Source: WHSW01 sp963729075 (GTDB lineage: Bacteria > Actinomycetota > Thermoleophilia > Solirubrobacterales > 70-9). From it: DNA of 64,000 nucleotides. Below the pieces are notes generated by a model. It was given only the letters and a program-made list of their open reading frames with translations. It was not told the origin of the DNA and made no database searches. The translations under genes were made by a program, and so were the position numbers. The stretch's first letter is position 1. Each line of letters begins with the position of its first letter. Location of the stretch: assembly GCA_963729075.1 (NCBI GenBank), contig CAVSMU010000015.1, positions 12,010-76,009 on the forward strand. Direction: 5' to 3'. Positions 16,285-25,426 of the stretch are shown piece after piece.

Positions 16285-17730
16285 ATGGACACCGAGGCTT
16301 TCCAGCACTACCTGAGCGACACGAGCCGGCGCGCGGCGCCGCTCGCAGACGGGTTCGACGGGGCTGCGGGCGGCGCTCCGTGCGGCGACCTGGTCCGCCT
16401 CTCGCTCGAGGTCCGAGACGGGTCGATCGCCCGCGTGAGCTTCGACGCCGAGGGCTGCGCGGCCGCCGCAGCGGCGGCAGCGGCGGTCGCCGAGCTCGCG
16501 GACGACGCCGACGTCCTCGACGCGGCCCGGATCGGCGCCGACGCGATCGCGACCGAGCTCGGTGGACTCGGGCCCCAGGGCCGGCACGCCGCGGATCTGG
16601 CCGCCGACGCGCTGCACCGCGCGCTCGCCTCCGCGGCCGGTGCGGTCCCCGGGCTGGCACCGCCGCCCGCGCAGGGGGAGCGGGTGCTGGTGGCCCTCAG
16701 CGGCGGCGTCGACTCCGCAGTCGCGGCGCTGTGTGAGCGCGAGCGCGGGGCGGAGGTGGTCGCGGTGACGCTCAAGCTGTGGGCCGACCAGCGCACGGAC
16801 GCAACCCGGAGCTGCTGCTCGCCGCTGGCGGTGCTCGGCGCCAGGCGGCTGGCGCACTCGCTGGACATGGCCCACTTCACGCTCGACCTGGAGGCCGACT
16901 TCCGGGCCGAGGTCGTCGACGACTTCATCGCCGGCTATCGCGCCGGTCGAACCCCGAACCCGTGCGTGATCTGCAACGGCGAGCTGCGCATCGACGCGAT
17001 GCTCGACCTCGCCCGCCGCCTGGGCTGCTCGGCCCTCGCCACCGGGCACTACGCGAGGCTCGCCGACGACGGCGACGGGCCCTTGCTGCGCGCCGCGGCC
17101 GACGCCGCCAAGGATCAGACCTACATGCTCTCGGGACTGCGACCGGAATCCCTCGCGCGCCTTCGCTTCCCGCTCGCCGAGCTCACCAAGCCCGAGGTCC
17201 GCGAGCTCGCCGCGGCTGCGGGGCTGCCGGTAGCGAGCAAGGCCGAGAGCCAGGACCTGTGCTTTCTCGCCGGCGAGGGTAAGCGCTCCTTCCTCGCCCG
17301 CCACGGTGGCCTGGCGGGGCGCCCCGGAGCGATCGTCGATCGCGGCGGCCGCCGGCTGGGAGAGCACCGCGGCCACCACGAGTTCACCGTGGGCCAGCGG
17401 CGGGGGATCGGGGTCGGCGGCTCGGAACCGCTGTACGTGCTGCGCACGGACGCGGCCGCGAACGAGGTCGTCGTCGGCACCCGCGAGGAGCTCGCCCGCC
17501 GTCGCGTGCACGTGCGCGCGGCGACGCTGCACCGCCCGGGAGGGCGGGTCGACCGGGTGCGCCTGCGCTATCACGCGAAGCCGCTCGCCTGCGAGCTCCC
17601 GCGCGTCCCCGCCGGCGACCATGAGCGACTCGAGCTCGAGCTAGCCGAGCCCGCCTACGGCGTGGCGCCGGGCCAGACGGCGTGCCTCATGTCCGGCGAC
17701 GTCGTCGTCGGCCGCGCGACGATCGCCTGA
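16285..17730 (+). CDS. mnmA: IscU-like domain fused to tRNA 2-thiouridylase MnmA
   Basis: Starting at ATG 16285 the product has 481 residues. Residues about 1-120 resemble an IscU/NifU scaffold: PCGD with Cys33 and Asp35, EGC with Cys58, and His101 in GRHAADLA; the position of the last scaffold cysteine is Ala102. Residues 133-481 are MnmA: SGGVDS (139-144) ATP loop, TPNPCVICN with Cys227 and Cys230, ATGHYAR, and ESQDLCFLAG with Cys326. MnmA thiolates U34 of Lys/Glu/Gln tRNAs using persulfide sulfur. Longer upstream starts are possible but look non-conserved. Confidence 0.9.
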   Translation: MDTEAFQHYLSDTSRRAAPLADGFDGAAGGAPCGDLVRLSLEVRDGSIARVSFDAEGCAAAAAAAAAVAELADDADVLDAARIGADAIATELGGLGPQGRHAADLAADALHRALASAAGAVPGLAPPPAQGERVLVALSGGVDSAVAALCERERGAEVVAVTLKLWADQRTDATRSCCSPLAVLGARRLAHSLDMAHFTLDLEADFRAEVVDDFIAGYRAGRTPNPCVICNGELRIDAMLDLARRLGCSALATGHYARLADDGDGPLLRAAADAAKDQTYMLSGLRPESLARLRFPLAELTKPEVRELAAAAGLPVASKAESQDLCFLAGEGKRSFLARHGGLAGRPGAIVDRGGRRLGEHRGHHEFTVGQRRGIGVGGSEPLYVLRTDAAANEVVVGTREELARRRVHVRAATLHRPGGRVDRVRLRYHAKPLACELPRVPAGDHERLELELAEPAYGVAPGQTACLMSGDVVVGRATIA

Positions 17731-17744
17731 GCCCCGAACCACGC

Positions 17745-17790
17745 CGAACGTCCCGGAATCACCGCTGGGCGAGGCACTCCGGGACGTTCG
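17745..17790 (+). terminator. 13-bp perfect inverted repeat between mnmA and alaS
   Basis: CGAACGTCCCGGA (17745-17757) and TCCGGGACGTTCG (17778-17790) match perfectly around a 20-base loop. It starts 14 bases after the mnmA stop and ends 50 bases before alaS. It may terminate mnmA or regulate alaS; there is no T tract. Confidence 0.5.
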
Positions 17791-17839
17791 CGTGGGGGCA
17801 AGCGCCGCTGACGGCGCCTCGGCCTAGACTCAGGCCGGG

Positions 17840-20464
17840 ATGAAATCGGACGAGATCCGCGAGACGTTCCTGTCGTATTTCGAGCGGCGCGGGCACCTGC
17901 GGGTGCCCTCGGCGTCGCTCGTCCCACCGCCCGACGACACCACGACCCTGCTCACCGTGGCGGGGATGCAACCGCTCAAGCCCTACTTCGAAGGGCGCGA
18001 GGAGCCCCCGAAGCGGCGCCTGACCTCGTCGCAGCGCTCGTTCCGGACCGTCGACATCGAGGTCGTGGGCTCGACCAAGCGCCATCTGACCTTCTTCGAG
18101 ATGCTCGGCAACTTCAGCGTCGGCGACTACTTCAAGGCCCAGTCGATGGCCTACGGGTGGGAGCTGTCGCTGGAGGGTTTCGGCTTCGACCCGGAACGGA
18201 TCTGGGTCACGGTCTTCGAGGGCGACCAGGAGCTCGGCCTCGGGCTCGACACCGAGTCGGTGGAGATCTGGCGCGACATCGGCGTCCCCGAGGAGCGGAT
18301 CGTGCCGCTGCCGCGCTCGGAGAACTTCTGGCAGGGGGGCGAGACCGGCCCCTGCGGGCCGTGCTCGGAGATGTACATCGACCGCGGTCCCGAGTACGGC
18401 TCCGACGACGAGCGGCCCGGCGACGACACGGACCGGTACCTCGAATACTGGAACCACGTCTTCATGACCTACGAGCTGCACGAGGACGGGTCGCTCACCG
18501 ACCTGCCGCAGAAGAACATCGACACCGGGCTCGGGCTCGAGCGCATGGCGGTGATCCAGCAGGGCGTGGACTCCGTCTTCGACACCGATGCGCTCGCGCC
18601 AATGATCGAGCTCGCCCAGGACATCTCGGGGGTCGAGTACGGATCCGACCCGAAGGTCACTCGGGCGATGCGGATCATCGCCGACCACTCCCGCGGCACC
18701 GCCAACCTGATCGCCGACGGGGTCGTGCCCTCCAACGAGGACCGCGGGTACGTCCTGCGCCGACTCATGCGCCGCGCGATCCAGCAGGGCCGCGTCCTCG
18801 GGCTCGAGCCGCCGTTCCTCGGGCGCTTCGCCGAGCGGGCGGTCGGGCTGATGGCCGACGCCTATCCGCACCTCGCCTCCGAGTACGGGACGATCCTGCG
18901 CTGGGTCGGCGACGAGGAGCAGAGCTTCGGCCGCACCCTCGACCGCGGCAGCGAGCTGCTCGGGCAGCTGATCGCCGACGCGAAGCGGCAGAGCACGTCC
19001 TGGATCGACGCCGAAGACGCCTTTCGCCTCCACGACACCTACGGCTTTCCGTACGACCTGACGAAGGAGCTGCTCGCCGAGGAGGGGCTGTCGGTCGACG
19101 ACGAGGGCTTCGAGGCTCTGATGGATCAGCAACGCACGCGCGCTCGAGCCGACTCGGGCGCTCCGGCGGCCGACCGCCACGACGCCGTGATCTCGTTCGT
19201 CTCCGAGAGCCCGCCGACTCAATTCGTCGGCTACGAGGAGCTGAGTGCCCAGACCAGCGTTGCCGCGTCCCGGCAGCTCGACGACCACGGCGCGCTCTTG
19301 GTGAAGCTCGAGGAGAGCCCGTTCTACGCGGAGGGCGGCGGCCAGGTCGCCGACTCCGGCGTGATCCGCTGGGACGGCGGCGAGGCGAGGGTCGAGGACG
19401 TCTACCGCGTCGGCGAGGATCAGGCACTCAGGGTGGCAGGTGGCCGGTGGCAGGGGGCAGGGGGGGAGCGCGTCACGGCGTCGGTTGACCACGAGGCGCG
19501 CCACGCGACGATGCGAAATCACACCGCGACCCACCTCCTGCACGCAGCGCTGCGCGAGCGGCTGGGAACCCACGTACGCCAGGCGGGCTCGGCGGTGCGG
19601 CCGGACAAGCTGCGCTTCGACTTCACCCACGGGGCTCCGCTGACCGCCGAGGAGGTCCGCGCGATCGAGGATCGGATCAACGAGTGGGTCAAGGCCAGTC
19701 GGCCCGTGCGAGCGCTCGAGATGGATCGTGCCGAGGCCGAGGCGATGGGGGCGATGGCCCTGTTCGGCGAGAAGTACGGCGATTGGGTGCGGGTGGTCGA
19801 GGTCGACGCGGTTTCGCGCGAGCTCTGCGGCGGCACCCACGTCGCCAACACCGCCGAGATCGGGATCGTCGCGATCGTCTCCGAGGGCTCGAGTGCGGCC
19901 AACGTGCGTCGAATCGAGGCGCTCAGCGGCCCGGCGGCGATCGACTGGTATCGGGGTCGCGCCGACGAGCTGACCGAGGCCGGCGAGCTGCTTGGAGCGC
20001 CGCGCGACGCGGTCGCGGGCGCCCGCCGCGCGGCCGAGCGCCTCGCGGAGCTCGAGCGGCGGATCGAGGAGCTGCGCCGCGAGGAGGCCGGCGCCGAGGC
20101 CGACCGGCTCGGCGACGCGGGCGAGGAGATTGCGGGCGTCCGGGTGGTCGTCAGCGAGGGCCACGGCGCCAACCAGCGCGAGCTGCTCGAGCTCGCGGAC
20201 CGCATCAAGCAGCGTGCCGGCGACGCGGCCGTCGTGCTCGGCGGCACCGACGACGGCAAGGTCGCCCTGGTCGCCAGCTTCACCCGCAGCGCGGTCGAGC
20301 GCGGCCTCTCGGCCTCCGAGGTGATCCGCGAGGCGGCGGGGGTCGTCGGCGGCGGGGGCGGCGGGCGCGAGGACGTCGCACAGGCAGGAGGACGGGAACC
20401 AGAGCGCCTGGCCGAGGCGCTCGAGGTCGCGCGAGCGGCGATCCGGCGCGCACTGAATCCCTAG
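17840..20464 (+). CDS. alaS: Alanyl-tRNA synthetase
   Basis: The product has 874 residues, the standard length. The catalytic N-terminus begins MKSDEIRETFLSYFERRGH and includes FFEMLGNFSVGDYFK and GGETGPCGPCSEMY. The editing domain has HTATHLLHAALRERLG and CGGTHVANTAEIG, which supply the zinc-binding His/Cys residues that clear Ser/Gly mischarging. The C-terminal DHHA1/coiled-coil domain ends in VGGGGGGREDVAQAGG. The gene heads an alaS-ruvX-mltG-aroE cluster. Confidence 0.97.
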   Translation: MKSDEIRETFLSYFERRGHLRVPSASLVPPPDDTTTLLTVAGMQPLKPYFEGREEPPKRRLTSSQRSFRTVDIEVVGSTKRHLTFFEMLGNFSVGDYFKAQSMAYGWELSLEGFGFDPERIWVTVFEGDQELGLGLDTESVEIWRDIGVPEERIVPLPRSENFWQGGETGPCGPCSEMYIDRGPEYGSDDERPGDDTDRYLEYWNHVFMTYELHEDGSLTDLPQKNIDTGLGLERMAVIQQGVDSVFDTDALAPMIELAQDISGVEYGSDPKVTRAMRIIADHSRGTANLIADGVVPSNEDRGYVLRRLMRRAIQQGRVLGLEPPFLGRFAERAVGLMADAYPHLASEYGTILRWVGDEEQSFGRTLDRGSELLGQLIADAKRQSTSWIDAEDAFRLHDTYGFPYDLTKELLAEEGLSVDDEGFEALMDQQRTRARADSGAPAADRHDAVISFVSESPPTQFVGYEELSAQTSVAASRQLDDHGALLVKLEESPFYAEGGGQVADSGVIRWDGGEARVEDVYRVGEDQALRVAGGRWQGAGGERVTASVDHEARHATMRNHTATHLLHAALRERLGTHVRQAGSAVRPDKLRFDFTHGAPLTAEEVRAIEDRINEWVKASRPVRALEMDRAEAEAMGAMALFGEKYGDWVRVVEVDAVSRELCGGTHVANTAEIGIVAIVSEGSSAANVRRIEALSGPAAIDWYRGRADELTEAGELLGAPRDAVAGARRAAERLAELERRIEELRREEAGAEADRLGDAGEEIAGVRVVVSEGHGANQRELLELADRIKQRAGDAAVVLGGTDDGKVALVASFTRSAVERGLSASEVIREAAGVVGGGGGGREDVAQAGGREPERLAEALEVARAAIRRALNP

Positions 20465-20474
20465 GCTCTCGCGG

Positions 20475-20900
20475 GTGCGAATCCTGGCGATCGATCACGG
20501 CGACGTGCGCGCGGGCACCGCGGTCTGCGACCCGAGCGAGACGATCGTGCGCCCGCTTGGGGTCGTCTCGCCACCCGAGGCCCAGGAGCTGGCCGCCGTC
20601 GCTCGCGAGCAGGACGCCGAGCTGATCGTCGTCGGCGTCCCGGTCTCGCTCGACGGCGCCGAGCGCCGCCAGGCCGCGGCCGCGCGGGCGTTCGCCGCCG
20701 AGCTGAGCAAGGTCGCGATGGCTCCGGTGGAGACGTACGACGAGCGGCTGACGACGCGGATGGCGACCGAGAGCGCTCGCGGCGGGGCCAGCGCTCCGGC
20801 CGACGCGCTCGCCGCCGCGCACTTGCTCGAGTCCTACCTGCGCGCACGTGCGGCGCGGCCCGCGACCACCGGACCCGGCGCCGAGGAAGCGCCGGGCTGA
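20475..20900 (+). CDS. ruvX: Holliday junction resolvase-like protein RuvX/YqgF
   Basis: The product has 141 residues from GTG. ILAIDHGDVRAGTAVCD carries the first catalytic Asp of the RNase H-like fold, followed by ELIVVGVPVSLDG, and VETYDERLTTRMA with the conserved D-E-R-L-T. YqgF proteins are linked to pre-16S rRNA 5' end processing and, in some species, recombination. The gene follows alaS by 10 bp and its stop overlaps the mltG start by one base. Confidence 0.93.
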   Translation: MRILAIDHGDVRAGTAVCDPSETIVRPLGVVSPPEAQELAAVAREQDAELIVVGVPVSLDGAERRQAAAARAFAAELSKVAMAPVETYDERLTTRMATESARGGASAPADALAAAHLLESYLRARAARPATTGPGAEEAPG

Positions 20901-22045
20901 TGGCCGACGAGAGCTGGAACTGGGAGGACCCGTTCGCGGACGACGAGCAGGCGCGCGAGCGCGAACGCCGCCGCGCCGAGCGGGAGGCGCGGCGACGCCA
21001 ACGGCAGGGCAGCCTGGCCGCGAAGGCACGCGAGGAGGTGGAGCAGCGGGCGGAGGCTCCTCCGGTCGCCTCCCCGCCGGCCGCCGAGCGGCCCCCGGAG
21101 CCCGCCGTGCAGAGCTCGGCCGACCACGACGGTGGGCCCCCGGCGGGCCGACCCGCGGCACCGGGGCCGGCCGGCGGCGACGGGGGGCGCAACACGCTGC
21201 TCCTGCGCCGCGGCCTCGGCCTGCTGGCCGTGGCGGCGGTGGTCGTGGTCCTCTACTTCGTCGGGAGGGAGGTCAAGGACCTGTTCGGCGATGACCCGCA
21301 GCCGCTGGCCGAGCCGAAGCCGGCCAAGGTGAGCGAGCTCCTCGTCCCCGAGGGCCTCGACCGCAGCCAGATCGCCGATCTCGCCGAGGAGGAGGGCCTC
21401 AAGGGAGACTACGAGCGGGCGAGCAAGAGCCCGAAGGGGTTCGATCCGACGGAGTACGGCGCGGACACGGGCGACGGGCTCGAGGGCTTCCTATTTCCCG
21501 CCACCTACGAGCTGCCCAAGAAGGCCGGCGCCCGCGACCTCGTGCAGCGCCAGCTGGACGCGTTCGAGCAGAACATGGCCGAGGTCGACCTCTCCTATGC
21601 GAAGTCGAAGAACCTCACCGCCTACGACGTGCTCAAGATCGCCTCGATGATCGAGCGCGAGATCCAGGTGCCCGAGGAGCGCCGGCTCGCGGCCGCGGTG
21701 ATCTACAACCGTCTCGCCGCCGGTGACATGCTCGGGATCGACGCCACGATCCGCTACGAGGACGGCAACTACGACGAGCCGCTGACCGAAAGCCGGCTCG
21801 CCGAGGACACGCCGTACAACACCCGGGTCAACCCGGGCCTCCCGCCGACGCCGATCGGCAACCCCGGCCTCGCCTCGATCGAGGCCGCCGCGAAGCCGGC
21901 GAAGAGCGACGCCTATTACTTCGTGGTCAAGCCCGGTACCTGCGGCGAGCACGTCTTCGTCGAGACCCGGCGGGAGTTCGCGGCGGCCGAGGCCGAGTAC
22001 CAGCAGGCGCTCGAGGCCGAGGGCGGCTCGCCGACGGAGTGCTGA
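20900..22045 (+). CDS. mltG: Endolytic murein transglycosylase MltG
   Basis: The product has 381 residues. About 95 charged, Pro/Ala-rich cytoplasmic residues precede one membrane helix (GLLAVAAVVVVLYFVG), then the extracellular YceG domain: LEGFLFPATYEL, LKIASMIEREIQVPEER with the catalytic Glu, and YNTRVNPGLPPTPIGNPGLASIEAA. MltG cleaves nascent glycan strands and sets their length. The long cytoplasmic N-terminus is typical of actinobacterial members. Confidence 0.95.
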   Translation: MADESWNWEDPFADDEQARERERRRAEREARRRQRQGSLAAKAREEVEQRAEAPPVASPPAAERPPEPAVQSSADHDGGPPAGRPAAPGPAGGDGGRNTLLLRRGLGLLAVAAVVVVLYFVGREVKDLFGDDPQPLAEPKPAKVSELLVPEGLDRSQIADLAEEEGLKGDYERASKSPKGFDPTEYGADTGDGLEGFLFPATYELPKKAGARDLVQRQLDAFEQNMAEVDLSYAKSKNLTAYDVLKIASMIEREIQVPEERRLAAAVIYNRLAAGDMLGIDATIRYEDGNYDEPLTESRLAEDTPYNTRVNPGLPPTPIGNPGLASIEAAAKPAKSDAYYFVVKPGTCGEHVFVETRREFAAAEAEYQQALEAEGGSPTEC

Positions 22046-22051
22046 GGGGCC

Positions 22052-22906
22052 GTGCCCCGGCTCGCGGTCCTCGGTCAGCCGATCTCCCATTCACGCTCGC
22101 CGGCGATGCAGAACGCCGCGCTCGCCGAGCTCGGCCTCGCCGACCAGTGGAGCTATGAGGCGATCGAGGTGGCGCCCGAGGATTTCCCGGACCGGGTGCG
22201 CTCGCTCGGGGATGAGGGCTTCGCCGGCGTCAACGCCACCGTCCCGCACAAGCTCGCGGCGCTGGCGGTTGCCGACCGCGTTTCGACCGCTGCGAGGGCG
22301 ATCGGCGCCGCGAACACGCTCACCTTCACGGACGCCGGGATCGAGGCCGAGAACACCGACGCCGGCGGCCTGATCGCCGCGCTTCCCGAGCCCCCCGGCG
22401 GGCGCCGGGCCCTGGTCCTGGGCGCCGGCGGCTCCGCGCGCGCCGCCGTCTGGGCGCTCGGCAACGCCGGTGCGTCGGTGTCGGTGTGGAACAGGACCGC
22501 CGCGAGGGCGGAGGCGCTGGCAGCCGAGCTCGGCGTCGCCCACGAGCGCGGCGGCGTCGGCGGCCAGCCGCTGCCGCTGGCTGACTACGACCTGCTGGTC
22601 AACTGCACCACGGTCGGCCTCGGAGCGGCGGGCGCCGCGACCACGCCGTCCGCCGACCTGAGTCCGCTTCCACTGCGTGCCGACTCATTGCAGGCGACAC
22701 AGATCGTGGTGGACCTGGCGTATGGATCATCGGCGACGCCGCTGATCGCGGCTGCGAGCAGTCGCGGGGCGCGGGTCGTCGAGGGCCTCGACGTCCTCGT
22801 CCACCAGGGAGCCGCCTCGCTGAGGATCTGGACCGGTCTGGACGCGCCGCTGGAGACGATGCGGCGCGCGGCACGCGGAAGTCGAACAGCAGATGGCACC
22901 GGATAA
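22052..22906 (+). CDS. aroE: Shikimate dehydrogenase
   Basis: The product has 284 residues from GTG. It has LGQPISHSRSPAMQNAAL for substrate binding, GVNATVPHK with the catalytic Lys, ENTDAGG with the catalytic Asp, and VLGAGGSARAAVWAL as the NADP-binding loop. It reduces 3-dehydroshikimate to shikimate. Other shikimate genes (aroC, aroK-aroB, aroQ) lie about 15 kb away. It is 6 bp after mltG, so the alaS-ruvX-mltG-aroE block is probably one operon. Confidence 0.95.
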   Translation: MPRLAVLGQPISHSRSPAMQNAALAELGLADQWSYEAIEVAPEDFPDRVRSLGDEGFAGVNATVPHKLAALAVADRVSTAARAIGAANTLTFTDAGIEAENTDAGGLIAALPEPPGGRRALVLGAGGSARAAVWALGNAGASVSVWNRTAARAEALAAELGVAHERGGVGGQPLPLADYDLLVNCTTVGLGAAGAATTPSADLSPLPLRADSLQATQIVVDLAYGSSATPLIAAASSRGARVVEGLDVLVHQGAASLRIWTGLDAPLETMRRAARGSRTADGTG

Positions 22907-22937
22907 GCACCCGCTGTTCCGGCGGCCGCGGCGGGAG

Positions 22938-22974
22938 TGGCGCCTTCTTCGTCGAATCGACGAATAAAGCGCCA
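22938..22974 (+). terminator. Two-part hairpin after aroE
   Basis: TGGCGC (22938-22943) pairs with GCGCCA (22969-22974), and inside it TTCGTC pairs with GACGAA around GAATC. The structure follows the aroE stop by about 30 bases and precedes the sensor kinase, fitting a terminator. Confidence 0.5.
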
Positions 22975-23074
22975 GCGGCGGCCTCGTGAAGCCGATTCGA
23001 CTCCTGCGAAGCGACGATGCCGAGTCCTACCCAGGTCGGAGGCGGGGCTCGAGGGCCTGAGGTACGTTCGACCC

Positions 23075-24228
23075 ATGGACCGGTTGTGGCAGCTGGCTCG
23101 CGAACACGGATTCGACGCCCTGGTCGTGATCGCGGCGCTCGCATCGGCCATCGGGGTCGCGCTCTCGGACGAGCCGGACACGACGCTGTGGTTCGCGGTG
23201 CCCGCGATCGCGCTCGTCGTGTTGCCGCTGCTCGCGCGCCGCCGCTTCCCGTTCGCCGCGCCCGCGGCGGTGTGGATCGTCGCCGCCGCGCTCTCGCTGG
23301 TTGATGGCCGAGTCCTGCCCGTCGCGGCGGGTGCCACGGTCGCCGGACTTGCCGCGGCGTTTCTGCTCGGCAACCTGCGCGACGCCGCGCAGGCCCGTAT
23401 CGGCCTCGCGATCGTGGTCGGCGGCGCCGCGATAGTCGTCTACAACGATCCCACCCATGACTCGGCCGATCTGCTCTTCACCCCGCTGCTGTTCGGGATC
23501 GGCTGGCTCGCCGGGTTCGCGATGCGCGAGCGTTCCGAGCAGGCCGAGGAGGCGGAGGTACGCGCGGCGCGCGCCGAGCGCGAGCGAGAGGCCGCGGCCC
23601 GCGTCGCTGTCGCGGAGGAGCGCGCCCGGATCGCGCGCGAGCTTCACGACATCGTCGCCCACGCCGTCAGCGTGATGGTCCTTCAGGTCGGTGCCGTGCG
23701 CCACCAGCTCGCGGAGGACCTCCCGGAGGCCGAGGCGCTCAACGGGGTCGAGCGCACCGGCCGCACGGCGCTTGCCGAGATGCGGCGGCTGCTCGGCGCG
23801 ATGCGCAGCGACGATGACGACCTCGCGCTCGCGCCCCAGTCGGGCCTCGGCAACCTCGCCGCCCTCTCCGAGCAGGTGGGCAAGGCCGGCCTCCCGGTGC
23901 GCGTGCACGTCGAGGGCAAGCCTCAGCCGATACCCCATGGACTCGACTTCTCCGCCTACCGCATCGTCCAGGAGGGCCTCACGAACGCGCTGAAGCACGG
24001 GCACGCCACGGCGGCCGACGTCACGGTCCGGTACGGCTCCGATGAGCTCTACATCGAGGTTCGCGACGATGGCATCGGCGCCGTGCAAGGACGGCGACCC
24101 CGGGCTACGGGCTCATCGGAATCCGCGAGCGCGTGAAGATCTACGGTGGCGAGATGACCGCCGACACGGCGAGCGATGGCGGCTTCGTGCTCCGCGCGCG
24201 CCTTCCGGTCCGGGAGGTCGTCGGATGA
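23075..24228 (+). CDS. NarL/DesK-type sensor histidine kinase, frameshifted near its end
   Basis: From ATG 23075 the protein has an N-terminal membrane region of about six hydrophobic segments (residues 14-150), a coiled-coil, then ERARIARELHDIVAHAVSV with the phosphoacceptor His191 of the HisKA_3 family, and the ATPase motif YRIVQEGLTNALKHG with VRDDGIGA. A one-base shift near 24088 displaces the last G box; the other frame supplies GYGLIGIRERVKIYGG and ends at TGA 24226-24228. As given, translation would run to 24136. The intended stop overlaps the response regulator's ATG. Confidence 0.85.
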
Positions 24229-24878
24229 GCATTCGGGTGCTCGTTGCGGACGACCAGTCGATGGTCCGGGCCGGCTTCCGCATGCTCCTCGGCGGTGAGG
24301 AGGACATCGAGGTGGTGGCCGAAGCGAGCAACGGGCTGGAGGCCGTGAGCAAGGCCGCGCGCTTCGAGCCCACCCTGATCCTGATGGACATCCGCATGCC
24401 CGAGCTCGACGGGCTGGAGGCCACCCGACGGATCCTCGCGTCCGACCCCGACGCACGGGTCCTGATCCTCACGACGTTCGACCTCGACGAATACATCTAC
24501 GAGGCACTGAGCGCCGGCGCCAGCGGCTTCGTCCTCAAGGACGAGCCGCCCGAGCGGCTGATCGCCGCGATCCGCACGGTCGCCGCCGGCGACGCTCTGC
24601 TCTCGCCGACGGTCACGAAGCGAGTGATCGGGGAGTTCGCGCGCTTCACGCGCCCGGAGCCCCCGGATGGATTCGACGAGCTGACCCCGCGGGAACTAGA
24701 CATCCTTCGCCTGGTGGCCGACGGCCTCTCGAACGCCGAGATCGGGCAGGAGCTCTACATCAGTGAGACGACCGTCAAGACCCACGTCACGCACATCCTC
24801 CAAAAGCTCGACCTGCGCGATCGCGTCCAGGCGGTGGTGCTCGCCCACCAGAGCTGCCTGTTCGAGGCGGAGGATTGA
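24225..24878 (+). CDS. NarL/FixJ-family response regulator
   Basis: The product has 217 residues. The receiver domain has the acidic pair in VLVADDQ, the phosphoacceptor Asp55 in LILMDIRMPELDG, and Lys in FVLKDEPPE. The C-terminal LuxR helix-turn-helix is ELTPRELDILRLVADGLSNAEIGQELYISETTVKTHVTHILQKL. It is coupled to the upstream kinase by an ATGA overlap, forming a two-component pair. The signal is unknown; DesK-like sensors often monitor membrane or envelope state. Confidence 0.94.
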   Translation: MSIRVLVADDQSMVRAGFRMLLGGEEDIEVVAEASNGLEAVSKAARFEPTLILMDIRMPELDGLEATRRILASDPDARVLILTTFDLDEYIYEALSAGASGFVLKDEPPERLIAAIRTVAAGDALLSPTVTKRVIGEFARFTRPEPPDGFDELTPRELDILRLVADGLSNAEIGQELYISETTVKTHVTHILQKLDLRDRVQAVVLAHQSCLFEAED

Positions 24879-24887
24879 TCGCCGGCG

Positions 24888-25391
24888 CTAGCGCGCGGTG
24901 AGCTGGACGATCGGGATCACGCGGTTCGACTCGGCCGCCTCGCGGCGATACGCCGCGTAGGGCGCGAAGACGCGATCGGCGAGCGGCCAGAGCCTGCGGC
25001 GCTCGGCCTCGTCGGTGATCACGGTCGCTCGCATCGGCAACCCCCCGAAGACGACGTTCGGATCGGCCCGAAGATTGTGAAACCACGCCGGGTGGCGCTC
25101 GTAGCCGAGCTTCGACGCGACGATCGTGACCCGCTCTGAGTCGTGGAAGTAGATGACCACGTTTCGCCGTACGGCGCCCGTCCTCGCGCCCCGTGTCTCG
25201 AGCAGCGCGGTGGGGAGGACGAGGCCCATGCCGACCCGGCCCCGGGTCGCCCGCATCAGGTATGGATCGACCCTCCAGACGAGGTGGACCGACAGGAACC
25301 GCCCCAGCCGCGTGTTGGCGACCGCTGCGTACAGGCGCGCGAGCCGGCTCGGCGGACGGTGCGGATCGACGTACTTGAGGCGCGTGGCCAT
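24888..25391 (-). CDS. Deazaflavin (F420)-dependent nitroreductase-family protein
   Basis: The product has 167 residues. LLETRGARTGAVRRNVVIYF, VTIVASKLGYERHPAWFHNLRADPNVVF and FAPYAAYRREAAESNRVIPIVQL are characteristic of the DUF385/Ddn split-barrel family that uses reduced F420 in actinobacteria. The reaction is reduction of an unknown quinone, nitro or ene substrate. It is the last of three minus-strand genes (GNAT, TauE-like, this) with short gaps and may be co-transcribed with them. Confidence 0.88.
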   Translation of the reverse strand: MATRLKYVDPHRPPSRLARLYAAVANTRLGRFLSVHLVWRVDPYLMRATRGRVGMGLVLPTALLETRGARTGAVRRNVVIYFHDSERVTIVASKLGYERHPAWFHNLRADPNVVFGGLPMRATVITDEAERRRLWPLADRVFAPYAAYRREAAESNRVIPIVQLTAR

Positions 25392-25426
25392 GTTGGCGCA
25401 GTATCGCCCGGCCGGAGCGACGACCC

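Noticed and set aside
17759..20164. An 801-codon open frame on the minus strand opposite alaS
   Set aside because: alaS on the plus strand is complete and conserved; the opposite frame has no recognisable motif.
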